From Actinomadura luteofluorescens (GTDB lineage Bacteria > Actinomycetota > Actinomycetes > Streptosporangiales > Streptosporangiaceae), in assembly GCF_013409365.1 (NCBI RefSeq), contig NZ_JACCBA010000001.1, forward strand, positions 8,060,001 through 8,124,000: a DNA stretch of 64,000 bases. The letters are read 5' to 3'. The notes below the pieces were generated by a model. That model ran no database searches. It worked only from the letters and a program-made list of their open reading frames with translations, and was not told the origin of the DNA. Both the position numbers and the translations under genes were made by a program. Positions 48,746 to 57,031 of the stretch are shown here, in pieces. Position 1 is the first letter of the stretch. Each line of letters opens with the position of its first letter.

Positions 48746-49288
48746 ATGGCTGTAGACACGGCGGGGATCGACATCGCCTCCCTGGTCCTGCGGGTGTCCG
48801 TCGGCGGCACCCTCGTGGCGCACGGCTGGAACCACGCCTTCGGCGGCGGGAAGATCGAGGGCACGTCGGGCTGGTTCGAGTCGATGGGCCTGCGGCCGGG
48901 CCGCCTGCACGCGCTGATGGCGACCGGCACCGAGCTGGGCGCCGGCGTGCTTCTGCTGCTCGGACTGCTCACCCCGCTGGCGGCCGCGGGGGCGGTGGGC
49001 ACGATGGCGGTCGCGTTCGTCACCGCGCACCTGCGCAACGGCTTCTTCATCTTCCGCCCCGGGCAGGGCTACGAGTACGTGGTCATGATCATCATGGTGG
49101 CGTGCGCCGTGGGCGCGCTCGGCGGCGGCGCGGTGTCCCTGGACCGCGCCCTCGGGATCGAGGACGCCCTGTCGGGCTGGACGGGCCTGGCCGTCACCGC
49201 CCTGGCCGGCGGGCTCGGCGCCGCGCTCCTGCTGGCCGCCTTCTGGCGCCCCGGCAGCCGACGCCCCGCCGAGACGGGGGAGGGCTGA
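48746..49288 (+). CDS. DoxX-family membrane protein
   Basis: A 180-residue protein with four helices. LVLRVSVGGTLVAHGWNHAFGGGKIEGTSGWFESMGL is the DoxX signature region (read in parts), followed by LMATGTELGAGVLLLLGLLTPLAAAG and an exposed FRPGQGYEYVVMI segment. DoxX proteins belong to redox-linked membrane complexes and protect against thiol or oxidative stress. GAGGAAGGGG precedes ATG 48746. Divergent from the hemerythrin-like gene across 213 bases with no recognised site. Confidence 0.88.
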   Translation: MAVDTAGIDIASLVLRVSVGGTLVAHGWNHAFGGGKIEGTSGWFESMGLRPGRLHALMATGTELGAGVLLLLGLLTPLAAAGAVGTMAVAFVTAHLRNGFFIFRPGQGYEYVVMIIMVACAVGALGGGAVSLDRALGIEDALSGWTGLAVTALAGGLGAALLLAAFWRPGSRRPAETGEG

Positions 49289-49337
49289 CGCGCGCTGCCG
49301 CCGGCGGATCACACGCGGGTCGGATAACGTCACGAGC

Positions 49338-50156
49338 GTGCGACCCTCGATCTCCGAAGAGCCCGAAGCGCGGTTGGAATCCCTCCATTCCGTCCTGGAC
49401 CTGCTGGATCTGGAAGAGCTCGACCGGGACCTCTACCGGGGCGCCCTCGTCTTCGACGACCCCTACCCGCTGTACGGCGGGCAGGTCGCGGCGCAGGCGC
49501 TGCGCGCGGCGGGCGGCACCGTCCCGGAGGGGCGGCTGCCGCACTCGCTGCACGGCTACTTCCTGCGCGGCGGCGACGCCGCGCGGCCGACGATCTTCCG
49601 GGTGGACCGGGACCGCGACGGCCGCTCGTTCTCCGCGCGGCGCGTGGTGGCGCTGCAGGGCGGCGAGGTCATCTTCAACATGTCGGTGTCGTTCCAACAG
49701 CCCGCAGAGGGCGAGGACCGGCAGGTGCACGCGGCGCCGCGGACCCCGGGGCCGGAGGGCCTCCCGGCCTCCCCGGTCCCGCGGCTGTTCTCCATGGAGA
49801 GCCGCGTGCCGCCGCAGCCCTACGAGGCGGCCGACTTCCCGACGCGGCTGTGGTCGCGCTGCACCGCGCTGCTGCCGGACGACGACCTTCTGCACGCGTG
49901 CGTGCTGACGTACCTGTCCGACATCTCCAGCGGGCTGATCGCGCTGCACGACGGCGCCGCCCGGTCGGGCTCCAGCCTCGACCACGCCGTCTGGTTCCAC
50001 CGGCCGGTCCGGATGGACGACTGGGTGCTGATGGACCTCGTCCCGCAGACGGTCGCCGCCGGTCGCGGCTGGTACACCGGAACGATCCACGCCCGGGACG
50101 GCGTCCTCGTCGCGAGCCTCACCCAGGAGACCCTCTTCCGCACGCCGCGCTCCTGA
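49338..50156 (+). CDS. tesB: acyl-CoA thioesterase II (TesB family)
   Basis: A 272-residue double hot-dog thioesterase hydrolysing acyl-CoA to free acid. N-terminal half: LYGGQVAAQALRAAGGTV and HSLHGYFLRGGD; C-terminal half: YLSDISSGLIALHDG (catalytic Asp region), SSLDHAVWFHRPVRMDDW and GRGWYTGTIHARDG. GTG start at 49338. It is followed by a triple 18-bp direct repeat and a strong hairpin. Confidence 0.92.
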   Translation: MRPSISEEPEARLESLHSVLDLLDLEELDRDLYRGALVFDDPYPLYGGQVAAQALRAAGGTVPEGRLPHSLHGYFLRGGDAARPTIFRVDRDRDGRSFSARRVVALQGGEVIFNMSVSFQQPAEGEDRQVHAAPRTPGPEGLPASPVPRLFSMESRVPPQPYEAADFPTRLWSRCTALLPDDDLLHACVLTYLSDISSGLIALHDGAARSGSSLDHAVWFHRPVRMDDWVLMDLVPQTVAAGRGWYTGTIHARDGVLVASLTQETLFRTPRS

Positions 50157-50203
50157 CACGCGCCCTGCTCCTGACACGCGCCCTGCTCCTGACACGCGCC
50201 GGG
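50150..50203. repeat. 18-bp direct repeat, two full copies and one partial, at the thioesterase 3' end
   Basis: CTCCTGACACGCGCCCTG occurs at 50150 and 50168 perfectly, and 50186 with a changed end. Each copy carries a TGA in the thioesterase frame; the first is the actual stop codon. Probably a slippage product. Confidence 0.7.
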
Positions 50204-50232
50204 CCGGCCTCCGCGCACGCGGAGGCCGGCCC
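50201..50232. terminator. bidirectional terminator between thioesterase and amylase genes
   Basis: GGGCCGGCCTCCGCG (50201-50215) and its complement (50218-50232) form an almost gapless stem of 13-15 bp. It lies between two convergent genes, 9 bases beyond the amylase stop. Confidence 0.8.
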
Positions 50233-50241
50233 GCGGTCGGG

Positions 50242-52101
50242 CTATCGCCAGGTGTCGTTGGCGGTGCGGCTGGACGTGCCGGTCGTGTAGGTGCGGTTGG
50301 CGCCGTTCTCCCACGTCACGGCCCCGCCGTCGGTCTTCTTGACGTACTTGTACTCGATCCTCGTGTTGGCGGGCAGCGTCACCGTCCCGTTCCAGATCGG
50401 GTAGCCGGACGGGGACAGCTTGACCGCCTTGGAGGTGTCCCACGCGCCGAGCGCCGCGGCGTCGCCGACGAGGTAGACGCTCGTCCCCCAGGTGGTGGTG
50501 GCGTTGACGTTGAAGGTGTCGGAGACGGTCCCGGGGTCGGAGGTGGGCGGCGGGGTCTGCCCGGACCGGGCGTCCACGTGGATCGCCACCGCGCCGCCCG
50601 CGGGGATCGTCACGGTCGCCGTCCCGCCCGACACGGTGACGGCGGTGCCCTGGCAGCCGCCGCCCGAGCCGAGGCCGCCGGTGATGACGTCGCAGTAGAC
50701 GCCGTCAGCGAGGCCGGTCCGGTAGGACGCGGTGGACGGGCCGGAGGAGTCGTTGAGGCCGATCCAGCCCTTCGAGCCGCGGCTGAATCCGATGACGTTC
50801 CCCGCGGTGGCCGTGAAGTTGCCGACCGTCGTGGCGGACGCGGTCGCGTTGTGCCAGCCGACCATGCCCTTCATCCCGGTCGAGCGGCTGATGCACTGCC
50901 AGCCGCTCGAGCAGTTCGCGCCGGTGACGAACCCGCGGGAGTCGGCGGGCGGCGACTGCCCGGCCGACGACCAGGTGAACCCGTCGTACACGGTGGGCTT
51001 GCCGTACGGGTAGGCCAGCAGGAAGTAGGTCGCCAGGGTGTAGTCGGAGCCGTTCTTGTAGTTGAGCGTGGACCCGTCCCGCTCGGTGTCGTGGTTGGCG
51101 ATCATCGTGTAGGTCTTGGAGCCGTCCGCGTCCAGCGACCAGGACGGGATGCCCGACAGGTTCGACAGCGTCCCGTTCTGGAACTGCGTCTTCAGACCCT
51201 GGGCGTAGGAGAAGCCGAGCACGTCGCCGTTCCCGGTGAACGCCGACGGCTTCAGGTCGGCCGTGTTCGACCCTGGGAAGATCTCCTGCGCGATGTACGG
51301 CGCCTTCCCCTCGGCGGTGGTGGTGTGCAGGGCGCCCTTGATGGCGGCGAAGTCGCTCTGGGCGATGTGCTTGGCGGCGTCGACCCGGAACCCGTCCACG
51401 CCGAGGCCGATCAGGTCGTTGAGGTAACCGGTGATCTTGTCGCGGACGTAGCCGGACTGCGTCTTCAGGTCCGACAGCGAGACCAGCTCGCAGTTCTGCA
51501 CCTCGGAGGTGTTGTTCCAGTCGTCGATGCCGGCGTCGTCGTCGTTGCAGTACCCGTCGTTGGCGTGGTGGAAGTCGCCGTACCCGTAGGGGACGGCCGG
51601 GTAGGCGAACCCGCCGGGATCGAACGTCGAGCCGCCGTAGGTGGTGTTGAGCGTGTTGTTGTGGCCCGCCATGTGGTTGACGACCGCGTCCGCGTAGACG
51701 CGCACGCCAGCGTTGTGGCAGGCCGTGACCATGGAGGAGAACTGGGCGCGGGTTCCGAGCCTGCTGGTCAGTCCGTAGGAGACGGGCTGGTACACCTCCC
51801 ACCACGGGTGGGCTCCGTCGTTGGTCGAGGCCAGGCTGACCGACTCGGCGGGCGGCGCGACCTGCACGGCTCCGTACCCGGCCGGGCCGAGGTGGTCGGT
51901 GCAGGCGGCCGCGACGGACGGCCAGTTCCACTCCCACAGGTTGGCGGTGACGTCGCCGGCGTTGAGGGAGGCGGCGGCCCTGGCGGGGCGGTCGGGGAGC
52001 AGGGCGGCGACGGGCGCCGTCCCGGCGAGGACGAGGAGGCCGGCGGCGAGCAGCGACCGGCGGCGGGGGACTCGTGCGCGTGGGGCGTCGTTTGCAGACA
52101 T
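50242..52101 (-). CDS. secreted alpha-amylase (GH13) with C-terminal CBM20
   Basis: A 619-residue starch-degrading enzyme. A signal peptide with RRRSLLAAGLLVLAG (Sec, possibly Tat-like) ends near ARA at 41-44. The GH13 barrel has DAVVNH, GFRVDAAKH with nucleophile D241, AQEIF with acid E273, and ANHDTERDG with D338; domain C follows, and residues about 520-619 are a CBM20 starch-binding module (FNVNATTTWGTSVYLVGDAAALGAWD, KYVKK, WENGANRTY). Endo-cleavage of alpha-1,4 glucan is expected. The promoter region carries repeated CTTGCA half-sites, so maltose-type LacI control is likely. Confidence 0.95.
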   Translation of the reverse strand: MSANDAPRARVPRRRSLLAAGLLVLAGTAPVAALLPDRPARAAASLNAGDVTANLWEWNWPSVAAACTDHLGPAGYGAVQVAPPAESVSLASTNDGAHPWWEVYQPVSYGLTSRLGTRAQFSSMVTACHNAGVRVYADAVVNHMAGHNNTLNTTYGGSTFDPGGFAYPAVPYGYGDFHHANDGYCNDDDAGIDDWNNTSEVQNCELVSLSDLKTQSGYVRDKITGYLNDLIGLGVDGFRVDAAKHIAQSDFAAIKGALHTTTAEGKAPYIAQEIFPGSNTADLKPSAFTGNGDVLGFSYAQGLKTQFQNGTLSNLSGIPSWSLDADGSKTYTMIANHDTERDGSTLNYKNGSDYTLATYFLLAYPYGKPTVYDGFTWSSAGQSPPADSRGFVTGANCSSGWQCISRSTGMKGMVGWHNATASATTVGNFTATAGNVIGFSRGSKGWIGLNDSSGPSTASYRTGLADGVYCDVITGGLGSGGGCQGTAVTVSGGTATVTIPAGGAVAIHVDARSGQTPPPTSDPGTVSDTFNVNATTTWGTSVYLVGDAAALGAWDTSKAVKLSPSGYPIWNGTVTLPANTRIEYKYVKKTDGGAVTWENGANRTYTTGTSSRTANDTWR

Positions 52102-52188
52102 TTCGGCGAACTCCTGTCACAGGGCGCCTGGCGGGCGCCTGAGGGGGTGGGGGACGGCCGTCCGCGAGCACCGTGAGAATGCTCTCTT

Positions 52189-52234
52189 CTTGCATTCAGG
52201 TCAAGAGCTTGCGCAAGATTTCAATCGACTTGCA
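52189..52234. promoter_or_regulatory. CTTGC-type repeats upstream of the amylase gene
   Basis: CTTGCA at 52189, the perfect palindrome CTTGCGCAAG at 52208-52217 and CTTGCA at 52229 are spaced 19 and 21 bases apart. Similar CTTGCA repeats occur in Streptomyces amylase and maltose promoters bound by the LacI-family MalR/Reg1. The region spans 88-133 bases upstream of the amylase ATG (52101). Confidence 0.55.
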
Positions 52235-52248
52235 GAAAGGTGGCAGCC

Positions 52249-53289
52249 TCAGGAGGCGGCCGCCGTGCCGCGTGTGGCGAGGCGTTCCCGCTGGGGAACG
52301 ACGGTGTACTTGGGGTCCTCCGCCGACTGCACGCCCGCGTGGAAGACGCCGAAACGCGTGCAGGCCGAACTCGCCAGAAGGGCGGCCCCGCTCAGCGCCG
52401 CCGCGGCCCGGCTGCGCCCGCCGAGCAGCACGCAGCCCGCGGTGCCCGCGGCGGAGAGGACCTCGCCCGCGCGCATGTAGGCCCCGCTCCTGCCCCGCCC
52501 GTACGGCTCGGCGGCGAGCCCGGCCCGTCGCTCCAGCAGCTTGGCCGCGGCCAGCTCCAGACCGGCGCCGAACACGGCGGCGGTGCGCATCGGGGCGTTC
52601 TCCCGGACGGGCGCGGCGACCAGCGCCATACCGGCCGCGGCGGCGGCGGCCGAACCGACGAAGACGAACGGCAGCTCGCGGTACGCCTCGTGCCAGGCGG
52701 GCACGGCGGTGTCGGCGGCGAGCACGGCGGTGTAGGCGGCGACGGCCGGGCCGAGCACGGCGGCTCCGGCGGTGGCGGCGCGGCCGAGGCGCGGGAACAG
52801 CCCGGTCACCTCCAGCGCGGCGGCGGCGCCCGCGGCGGGGCCGTAGGCGGCCAGCAGCCAGGAGCCGACGCTCATCGGCGACGTCGGCTTCATGACGCGC
52901 AGCATGTTGTAGAACCGCTCCGGCCGGCCGAGGTCGTGGACCAGCGCGGCCGTGGACCCGCCGATGGCGGCCAGCGAGGAGATCTTCAGCGCCCGCGCGG
53001 CCGCCGGGCGCCCGGTGAGCTGGGCGCCGGCCGCGAGCACCGACCCCGCGCCGGCCAGCCCGCCGAGGAAGAAGTACCCCGCGATGTCGAGGGACTTCCA
53101 CACCGGCGGATTCAGGATGGGCTTGCCGTAGTAGGAGGTGAACTCCGCCTCCGGCACCATGGCCTTCTCGCCGCGCCCGCCCCGGCGCCCTCCGCGCCGT
53201 CCACGGCCGCGCAGGCCCTTGCCGATCTGGGCCTCCCGGCCGGGCCGTTCCCCGCGCACGCCTTCCTTACCGACCTCCGACGAGCTCAT
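52249..53289 (-). CDS. nrfD: NrfD/PsrC-like membrane subunit
   Basis: A 346-residue membrane protein with about eight hydrophobic helices after an 88-residue charged start that contains SSYYGKPILNPP-like sequence (TSYYGKPILNPPVWK). WKSLDIAGYFFLGGLAGAGSVL is the first NrfD helix, with HDLGRPERFYNMLRVMKPTSPMSVGSW characteristic of the family (read in parts). NrfD passes electrons between the quinone pool and a ferredoxin-type subunit. Its start overlaps the FdhB stop by ATGA, so the two form one unit. Confidence 0.88.
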   Translation of the reverse strand: MSSSEVGKEGVRGERPGREAQIGKGLRGRGRRGGRRGGRGEKAMVPEAEFTSYYGKPILNPPVWKSLDIAGYFFLGGLAGAGSVLAAGAQLTGRPAAARALKISSLAAIGGSTAALVHDLGRPERFYNMLRVMKPTSPMSVGSWLLAAYGPAAGAAAALEVTGLFPRLGRAATAGAAVLGPAVAAYTAVLAADTAVPAWHEAYRELPFVFVGSAAAAAAGMALVAAPVRENAPMRTAAVFGAGLELAAAKLLERRAGLAAEPYGRGRSGAYMRAGEVLSAAGTAGCVLLGGRSRAAAALSGAALLASSACTRFGVFHAGVQSAEDPKYTVVPQRERLATRGTAAAS

Positions 53290-54185
53290 CGCGCGCCCCC
53301 CTCGCGGCCGTGGGCGGTGAAGACGGCGGCGAGCCCGCCGAGCAGCGCGGCCGCGGCGACACCGGCGTGCCGCCACATGGACGGCAGGTCGCGCGTCGTG
53401 ACGACCGGATCCGGTGGCAGCCCGTACACCTCCGGCTCGTCCAGCAGCAGGAAGAAGGCGCCGTCACCGCCGACGCCGTCGTCCGGGTCGTGCCCGTAGA
53501 GGCGCGCGTCCTCGACGCCGAGATCGTGGAGCTGGTCGACGCGCAGCGCGGCCCGCTCGCGCAGCTCGTCTAGCGGGCCGAACTGGATCGAGTCGGTCGG
53601 GCACGCCTTCGCGCACGCGGGTTCCTGCCCCACGCCGATCCGGTCGTAGCACAGGGTGCACTTCCAGGCCCGCCCGTCGCCCTTGCGCTGGTCGATGACC
53701 CCGTACGGGCAGGCGGGCACGCAGTAGCCGCAGCCGTTGCAGATGTCCTCCTGGACGACGACCGTGCCGAACTCGGTGCGGAACAGCGAGCCGGTGGGGC
53801 ACACGTCGAGGCACGCGGCATGCGTGCAGTGCTTGCACACGTCGGAGGCCATCAGCCAGCGCATGCCGGACGCGTCCGGCGCCGCACCGTGCTCGACGCC
53901 GGTCTCGTTCTGGCCGATCGGCTTGCTCTGCTCGATGAAGGCGACGTGCCGCCAGGTGTCGGCACCGAGGCCCTGCGTGTTGTCGTAGGACATGCCCGTG
54001 AACTCGAGCCCGTCCTCGGGGACGGCGTTCCACTCCTTGCACGCCACCTCGCACGCCTTGCAGCCGATGCACACCGACGTGTCGGTGAAGAACCCCATGC
54101 GGGGCGGGTGGTCGGCGTAGCCGGAGTCGGCGGCGACGTCGGGGTCCGATCCGGCGAGCAGGTTCCGTCCTATCAGGCTGCCCAT
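53286..54185 (-). CDS. 4Fe-4S dicluster electron-transfer subunit (FdhB/HybA type)
   Basis: A 299-residue iron-sulfur protein with four Cys clusters: CIGCKACEVACKEW, CKHCTHAACLDVCPTG, CNGCGYCVPACPYG and CTLCYDR...CAKACPTDSIQFG. A single hydrophobic helix (about 275-292; HAGVAAAALLGGLAAVF) anchors it to the membrane. It matches the beta subunit of formate dehydrogenases or polysulfide reductases. ATG 54185 has GGAG 8 bases upstream; GTG 54209 is an alternative. The molybdopterin alpha subunit that should precede it is absent; a PaaX gene lies upstream. Confidence 0.9.
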   Translation of the reverse strand: MGSLIGRNLLAGSDPDVAADSGYADHPPRMGFFTDTSVCIGCKACEVACKEWNAVPEDGLEFTGMSYDNTQGLGADTWRHVAFIEQSKPIGQNETGVEHGAAPDASGMRWLMASDVCKHCTHAACLDVCPTGSLFRTEFGTVVVQEDICNGCGYCVPACPYGVIDQRKGDGRAWKCTLCYDRIGVGQEPACAKACPTDSIQFGPLDELRERAALRVDQLHDLGVEDARLYGHDPDDGVGGDGAFFLLLDEPEVYGLPPDPVVTTRDLPSMWRHAGVAAAALLGGLAAVFTAHGREGGAR

Positions 54186-54259
54186 TTCCACGACTCCCAT
54201 CGACGACACCGGCCCCTACCCGACTTCCCGGGGACGCGTCGCCTACACACCGCGCGCCG

Positions 54260-55117
54260 TCAGGCGCTCAACGCCTTCCACTGGCGGTCGGCGACGGGAC
54301 GCCAGGTGTCGTGACGTTCGTGGAAGAGCGCCACGGCCTGCGCGCCGCTCCAGTCGTCGGGGAGGAGCGCCGCCGGAAGGCCCGGATCGAGGAACGGGAA
54401 CCGGCGCCATTCCTGGACGAGCCTGGTGTGCGCGGCGAACGTCCCCGGATCGTCGGCGGGACGTAGCGCGCCGACGGCGTCGAGGAAGTCGCCGTAGGCG
54501 AGTCCGATCTCCTCCAGGTCCCACGCCTGGCGCGCCACGCGCCGCGCCTCGGCCAGATCGCCGAGCTCACCGGTGAACAGCGTGGAGCCGTCCGCGACGC
54601 CGATTCCGGCGAGGACCTCCCGCACCTCGGGCTCGCGCTCGGGATGCGGGCTGACCCACACGCCGGGGGCGAGGTTGCCGAGGCCGCTCCAGGCGAGCCG
54701 GGTCCGCAGCAGGTGGCGCAGGCGGCGGCTGGTCTCCGGGACGGTGGCGAGGACGAGCAGCCAGCGCCCGTCCCACGCGCCGACCGGGCGGCCGAAGCCG
54801 TAGATCCGCTCGGTGCCGTCGGTGAGGAGCCGCTCCCCGGACGGGGTGAGCCGCCAGGCGGTGCGGCGGCCGTGCCGCTCCCCGGCGAGCCAGCCCTCGC
54901 CGGCGCTGCGGGCGAGCGCCTGCCGGACGGCCTTCTCCTCGACGCCGAGGAGCCCGAGCGCGCGCAGGAACGTCGCCGTCCACACCGGCTCGCCGCCGGG
55001 CAGGACGAACTCGCCCAGCACGGTCAGCAGCAGCGACCGCGCGCTCGCCGCGCCGAGTTCGCGCCGGCGCCGGAACCTCGGTTCCGGGTGCGCCGCGTCC
55101 TCGCCGATCGAGGCCAT
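54260..55117 (-). CDS. PaaX-family transcriptional regulator
   Basis: A 285-residue PaaX-like repressor: winged helix in about 22-90 (ARSLLLTVLGEFVLPGGEPVWTATFLRALGLLGVEEKAVRQAL, in parts), central domain with WDGRWLLVLATVPE...LRTRLAWSGLGNLAPGVWVSP, and PaaX_C (PFLDPGLPAALLPDDWSGAQA). PaaX senses aryl-CoA thioesters, typically phenylacetyl-CoA. Here the divergent gene is a benzoate-CoA ligase, so benzoyl-CoA or a box intermediate is the likely ligand. ATG 55117 has GAGGAGGAG upstream. Confidence 0.9.
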   Translation of the reverse strand: MASIGEDAAHPEPRFRRRRELGAASARSLLLTVLGEFVLPGGEPVWTATFLRALGLLGVEEKAVRQALARSAGEGWLAGERHGRRTAWRLTPSGERLLTDGTERIYGFGRPVGAWDGRWLLVLATVPETSRRLRHLLRTRLAWSGLGNLAPGVWVSPHPEREPEVREVLAGIGVADGSTLFTGELGDLAEARRVARQAWDLEEIGLAYGDFLDAVGALRPADDPGTFAAHTRLVQEWRRFPFLDPGLPAALLPDDWSGAQAVALFHERHDTWRPVADRQWKALSA

Positions 55118-55310
55118 GTGCTCCTCCTCTGGGCCCTGGTGGGCGCGCCCGTCCGGCCGCGGGGCGGCCGGACGCCGTCCAGTATCGCGCGGGTCCGGCC
55201 GGGTTCCCCGCAGGTCCCCTCCGGGATCGCTGTCGTTCCACAAGTCTATTGACTAGCGTTTCGTCTATGTAGAGCATTGGGGGCACGGTTCCCGGCGAGG
55301 GGAGACCTCG

Positions 55311-56912
55311 ATGACCGCTGGAACGGCGACCGCACCGGTCCCGCCCGACACCTTCAACGCGTCCGACTACCTGCTCCGGGCGGCGTCCGGGCCCGGCGGC
55401 GACCGGACGGCGCTGACCGGACCGGGCGGGGACCTGAGCTACGCCGAGCTCGCCGAGCTGGCCGGGAGCGTCGCCGCCGGCCTGGAGCGCTGGGGCCTGC
55501 GCGCCGAGGAGCGGGTGGTGCTGTTCATGGCCGACGGCCCGCGGATGGCCGCCGCGATCCTGGGCGCGATGCGGCTCGGCGCCGTCCCGGTCCCGGTGTC
55601 GACGATGCTGACGGGCCCCGAGCTCGGCGGGCTGCTCGCCGACGCGCGCGCCAGGGTGCTGCTGGTCGGCGACCGGTTCGCGGTCGCAGCGGAGGCGGCC
55701 CTCGCCTCCGCTCCCGGTGTGCGGCGCGTCGCGGTGGAGGGGGACGCGGGGCTCCGGGTCCCGGCGGGCGTGCGGGTGGACCGGTTCGAGGACCTGGTCC
55801 GCGAGGGGCGCGCCCACGGCGGCGCCCCCGCCGAGCCGTACGCGACCTCGGACGACTCCAGCGCCCTGTGGCTCTACACGTCCGGGACGACGGGACGGCC
55901 GAAGGGCGCGATGCACCGGCACGCCAACATCCGGCACGTCGTGGAGACCTACGGCCGCCAGGTCCTCGGCATCCGGCCGGACGACCGCTGCTACTCGGTC
56001 GCCAAGCTGTTCTTCGCCTACGGGATCGGCAACTCGCTGTTCTTCCCCCTCGCCACGGGCGCGACCGCCGTCCTGGACCCGGACCGGCCGACCCCGGCCT
56101 CGGTGGCCGGGCGGCTGGCCGAGTACCGGCCGACCCTGTTCTTCGCCGTCCCGACCTTCTACGCCGCGATTCTCAACGCCGGGGTCCCGGTGGAGGCGTT
56201 CGCGTCCGTCCGGCTGGCGGTGTCGGCGGGGGAGCCGCTGCCCGCCGAGCTGTGCCGCCGCTTCACCGAGCGGTACGGCGTGGAGATCATCGACGGGATC
56301 GGCTCCACGGAGTGCCTGCACATCTTCCTGTCGAACCGGCCCGGCCGGGTCCGCCCGGGGACGACGGGCACCGCCGTCCCCGGCTACGAGCTGCGGGTCG
56401 TGGACGCCGGCGGGGCCGACGCCCCGCCGGGGACGCCGGGCTCCCTGCTGGTGAAGGGCGAGTCGATCGCGACGGGCTACTGGTGCCGCACCGAGACGAC
56501 CCGGCAGGTCTTCCAGGGGGAGTGGCTGCGCACGGGCGACACCTACGTGGTGGACGAGGACGGCTTCTACACCTGCCTCGGCCGGACGGGCGACATGCTC
56601 AAGGCCGGCGGCATCTGGGTGTCGCCGTCCGAGGTGGAGGGACGGCTGCTGGAGCACCCCGCTGTCGCGATGGCCGCCGTCGTCGGGCTGCCCGACGCCG
56701 ACGGCCTGGACAAGCCCGTCGCCTGCGTCGTGCTCAAGGAGGGCGCGACCGCCGAGCCGGCCGAGCTGATCGGGTTCTGCCGGGCGGGCCTCGCCTCGTT
56801 CAAGCGCCCCCGCGAGGTACTGGTCGTGGACGGGCTGCCCACGACGCCGACCGGCAAGCTGCGCCGCTTCGCCGTCCGCGAGCTCGCTTCGGACCTGCTC
56901 GCGGCGCCCTGA
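55311..56912 (+). CDS. bclA: benzoate-CoA ligase
   Basis: A 533-residue AMP-forming acyl-CoA ligase of the benzoate-CoA-ligase family: FNASDYLL at the N-terminus, P-loop YTSGTTGRPKGAMH (about 189-202), IDGIGSTECLHIFLSN and GRTGDMLKAGGIWVSPSEVE, with the adenylation Lys in PTTPTGKLRR (C-terminus). The TECLHIFLSN motif is typical of benzoate/2-aminobenzoate ligases. Reaction: benzoate + ATP + CoA to benzoyl-CoA. First gene of the box operon, divergent from paaX across 193 bases containing TTGACT at 55248-55253. Confidence 0.93.
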   Translation: MTAGTATAPVPPDTFNASDYLLRAASGPGGDRTALTGPGGDLSYAELAELAGSVAAGLERWGLRAEERVVLFMADGPRMAAAILGAMRLGAVPVPVSTMLTGPELGGLLADARARVLLVGDRFAVAAEAALASAPGVRRVAVEGDAGLRVPAGVRVDRFEDLVREGRAHGGAPAEPYATSDDSSALWLYTSGTTGRPKGAMHRHANIRHVVETYGRQVLGIRPDDRCYSVAKLFFAYGIGNSLFFPLATGATAVLDPDRPTPASVAGRLAEYRPTLFFAVPTFYAAILNAGVPVEAFASVRLAVSAGEPLPAELCRRFTERYGVEIIDGIGSTECLHIFLSNRPGRVRPGTTGTAVPGYELRVVDAGGADAPPGTPGSLLVKGESIATGYWCRTETTRQVFQGEWLRTGDTYVVDEDGFYTCLGRTGDMLKAGGIWVSPSEVEGRLLEHPAVAMAAVVGLPDADGLDKPVACVVLKEGATAEPAELIGFCRAGLASFKRPREVLVVDGLPTTPTGKLRRFAVRELASDLLAAP

Positions 56913-57031
56913 CCCGTCTCCGGGCCGCTTTTGCCCAGGGCGGCCGCACGAGTCGAAGTGCTACAAACTGTTGACGCGAAGAGCAGAATCTGTGGAACAT
57001 GATGGAGACGGCACCGGCGGAAGGACAGCGC

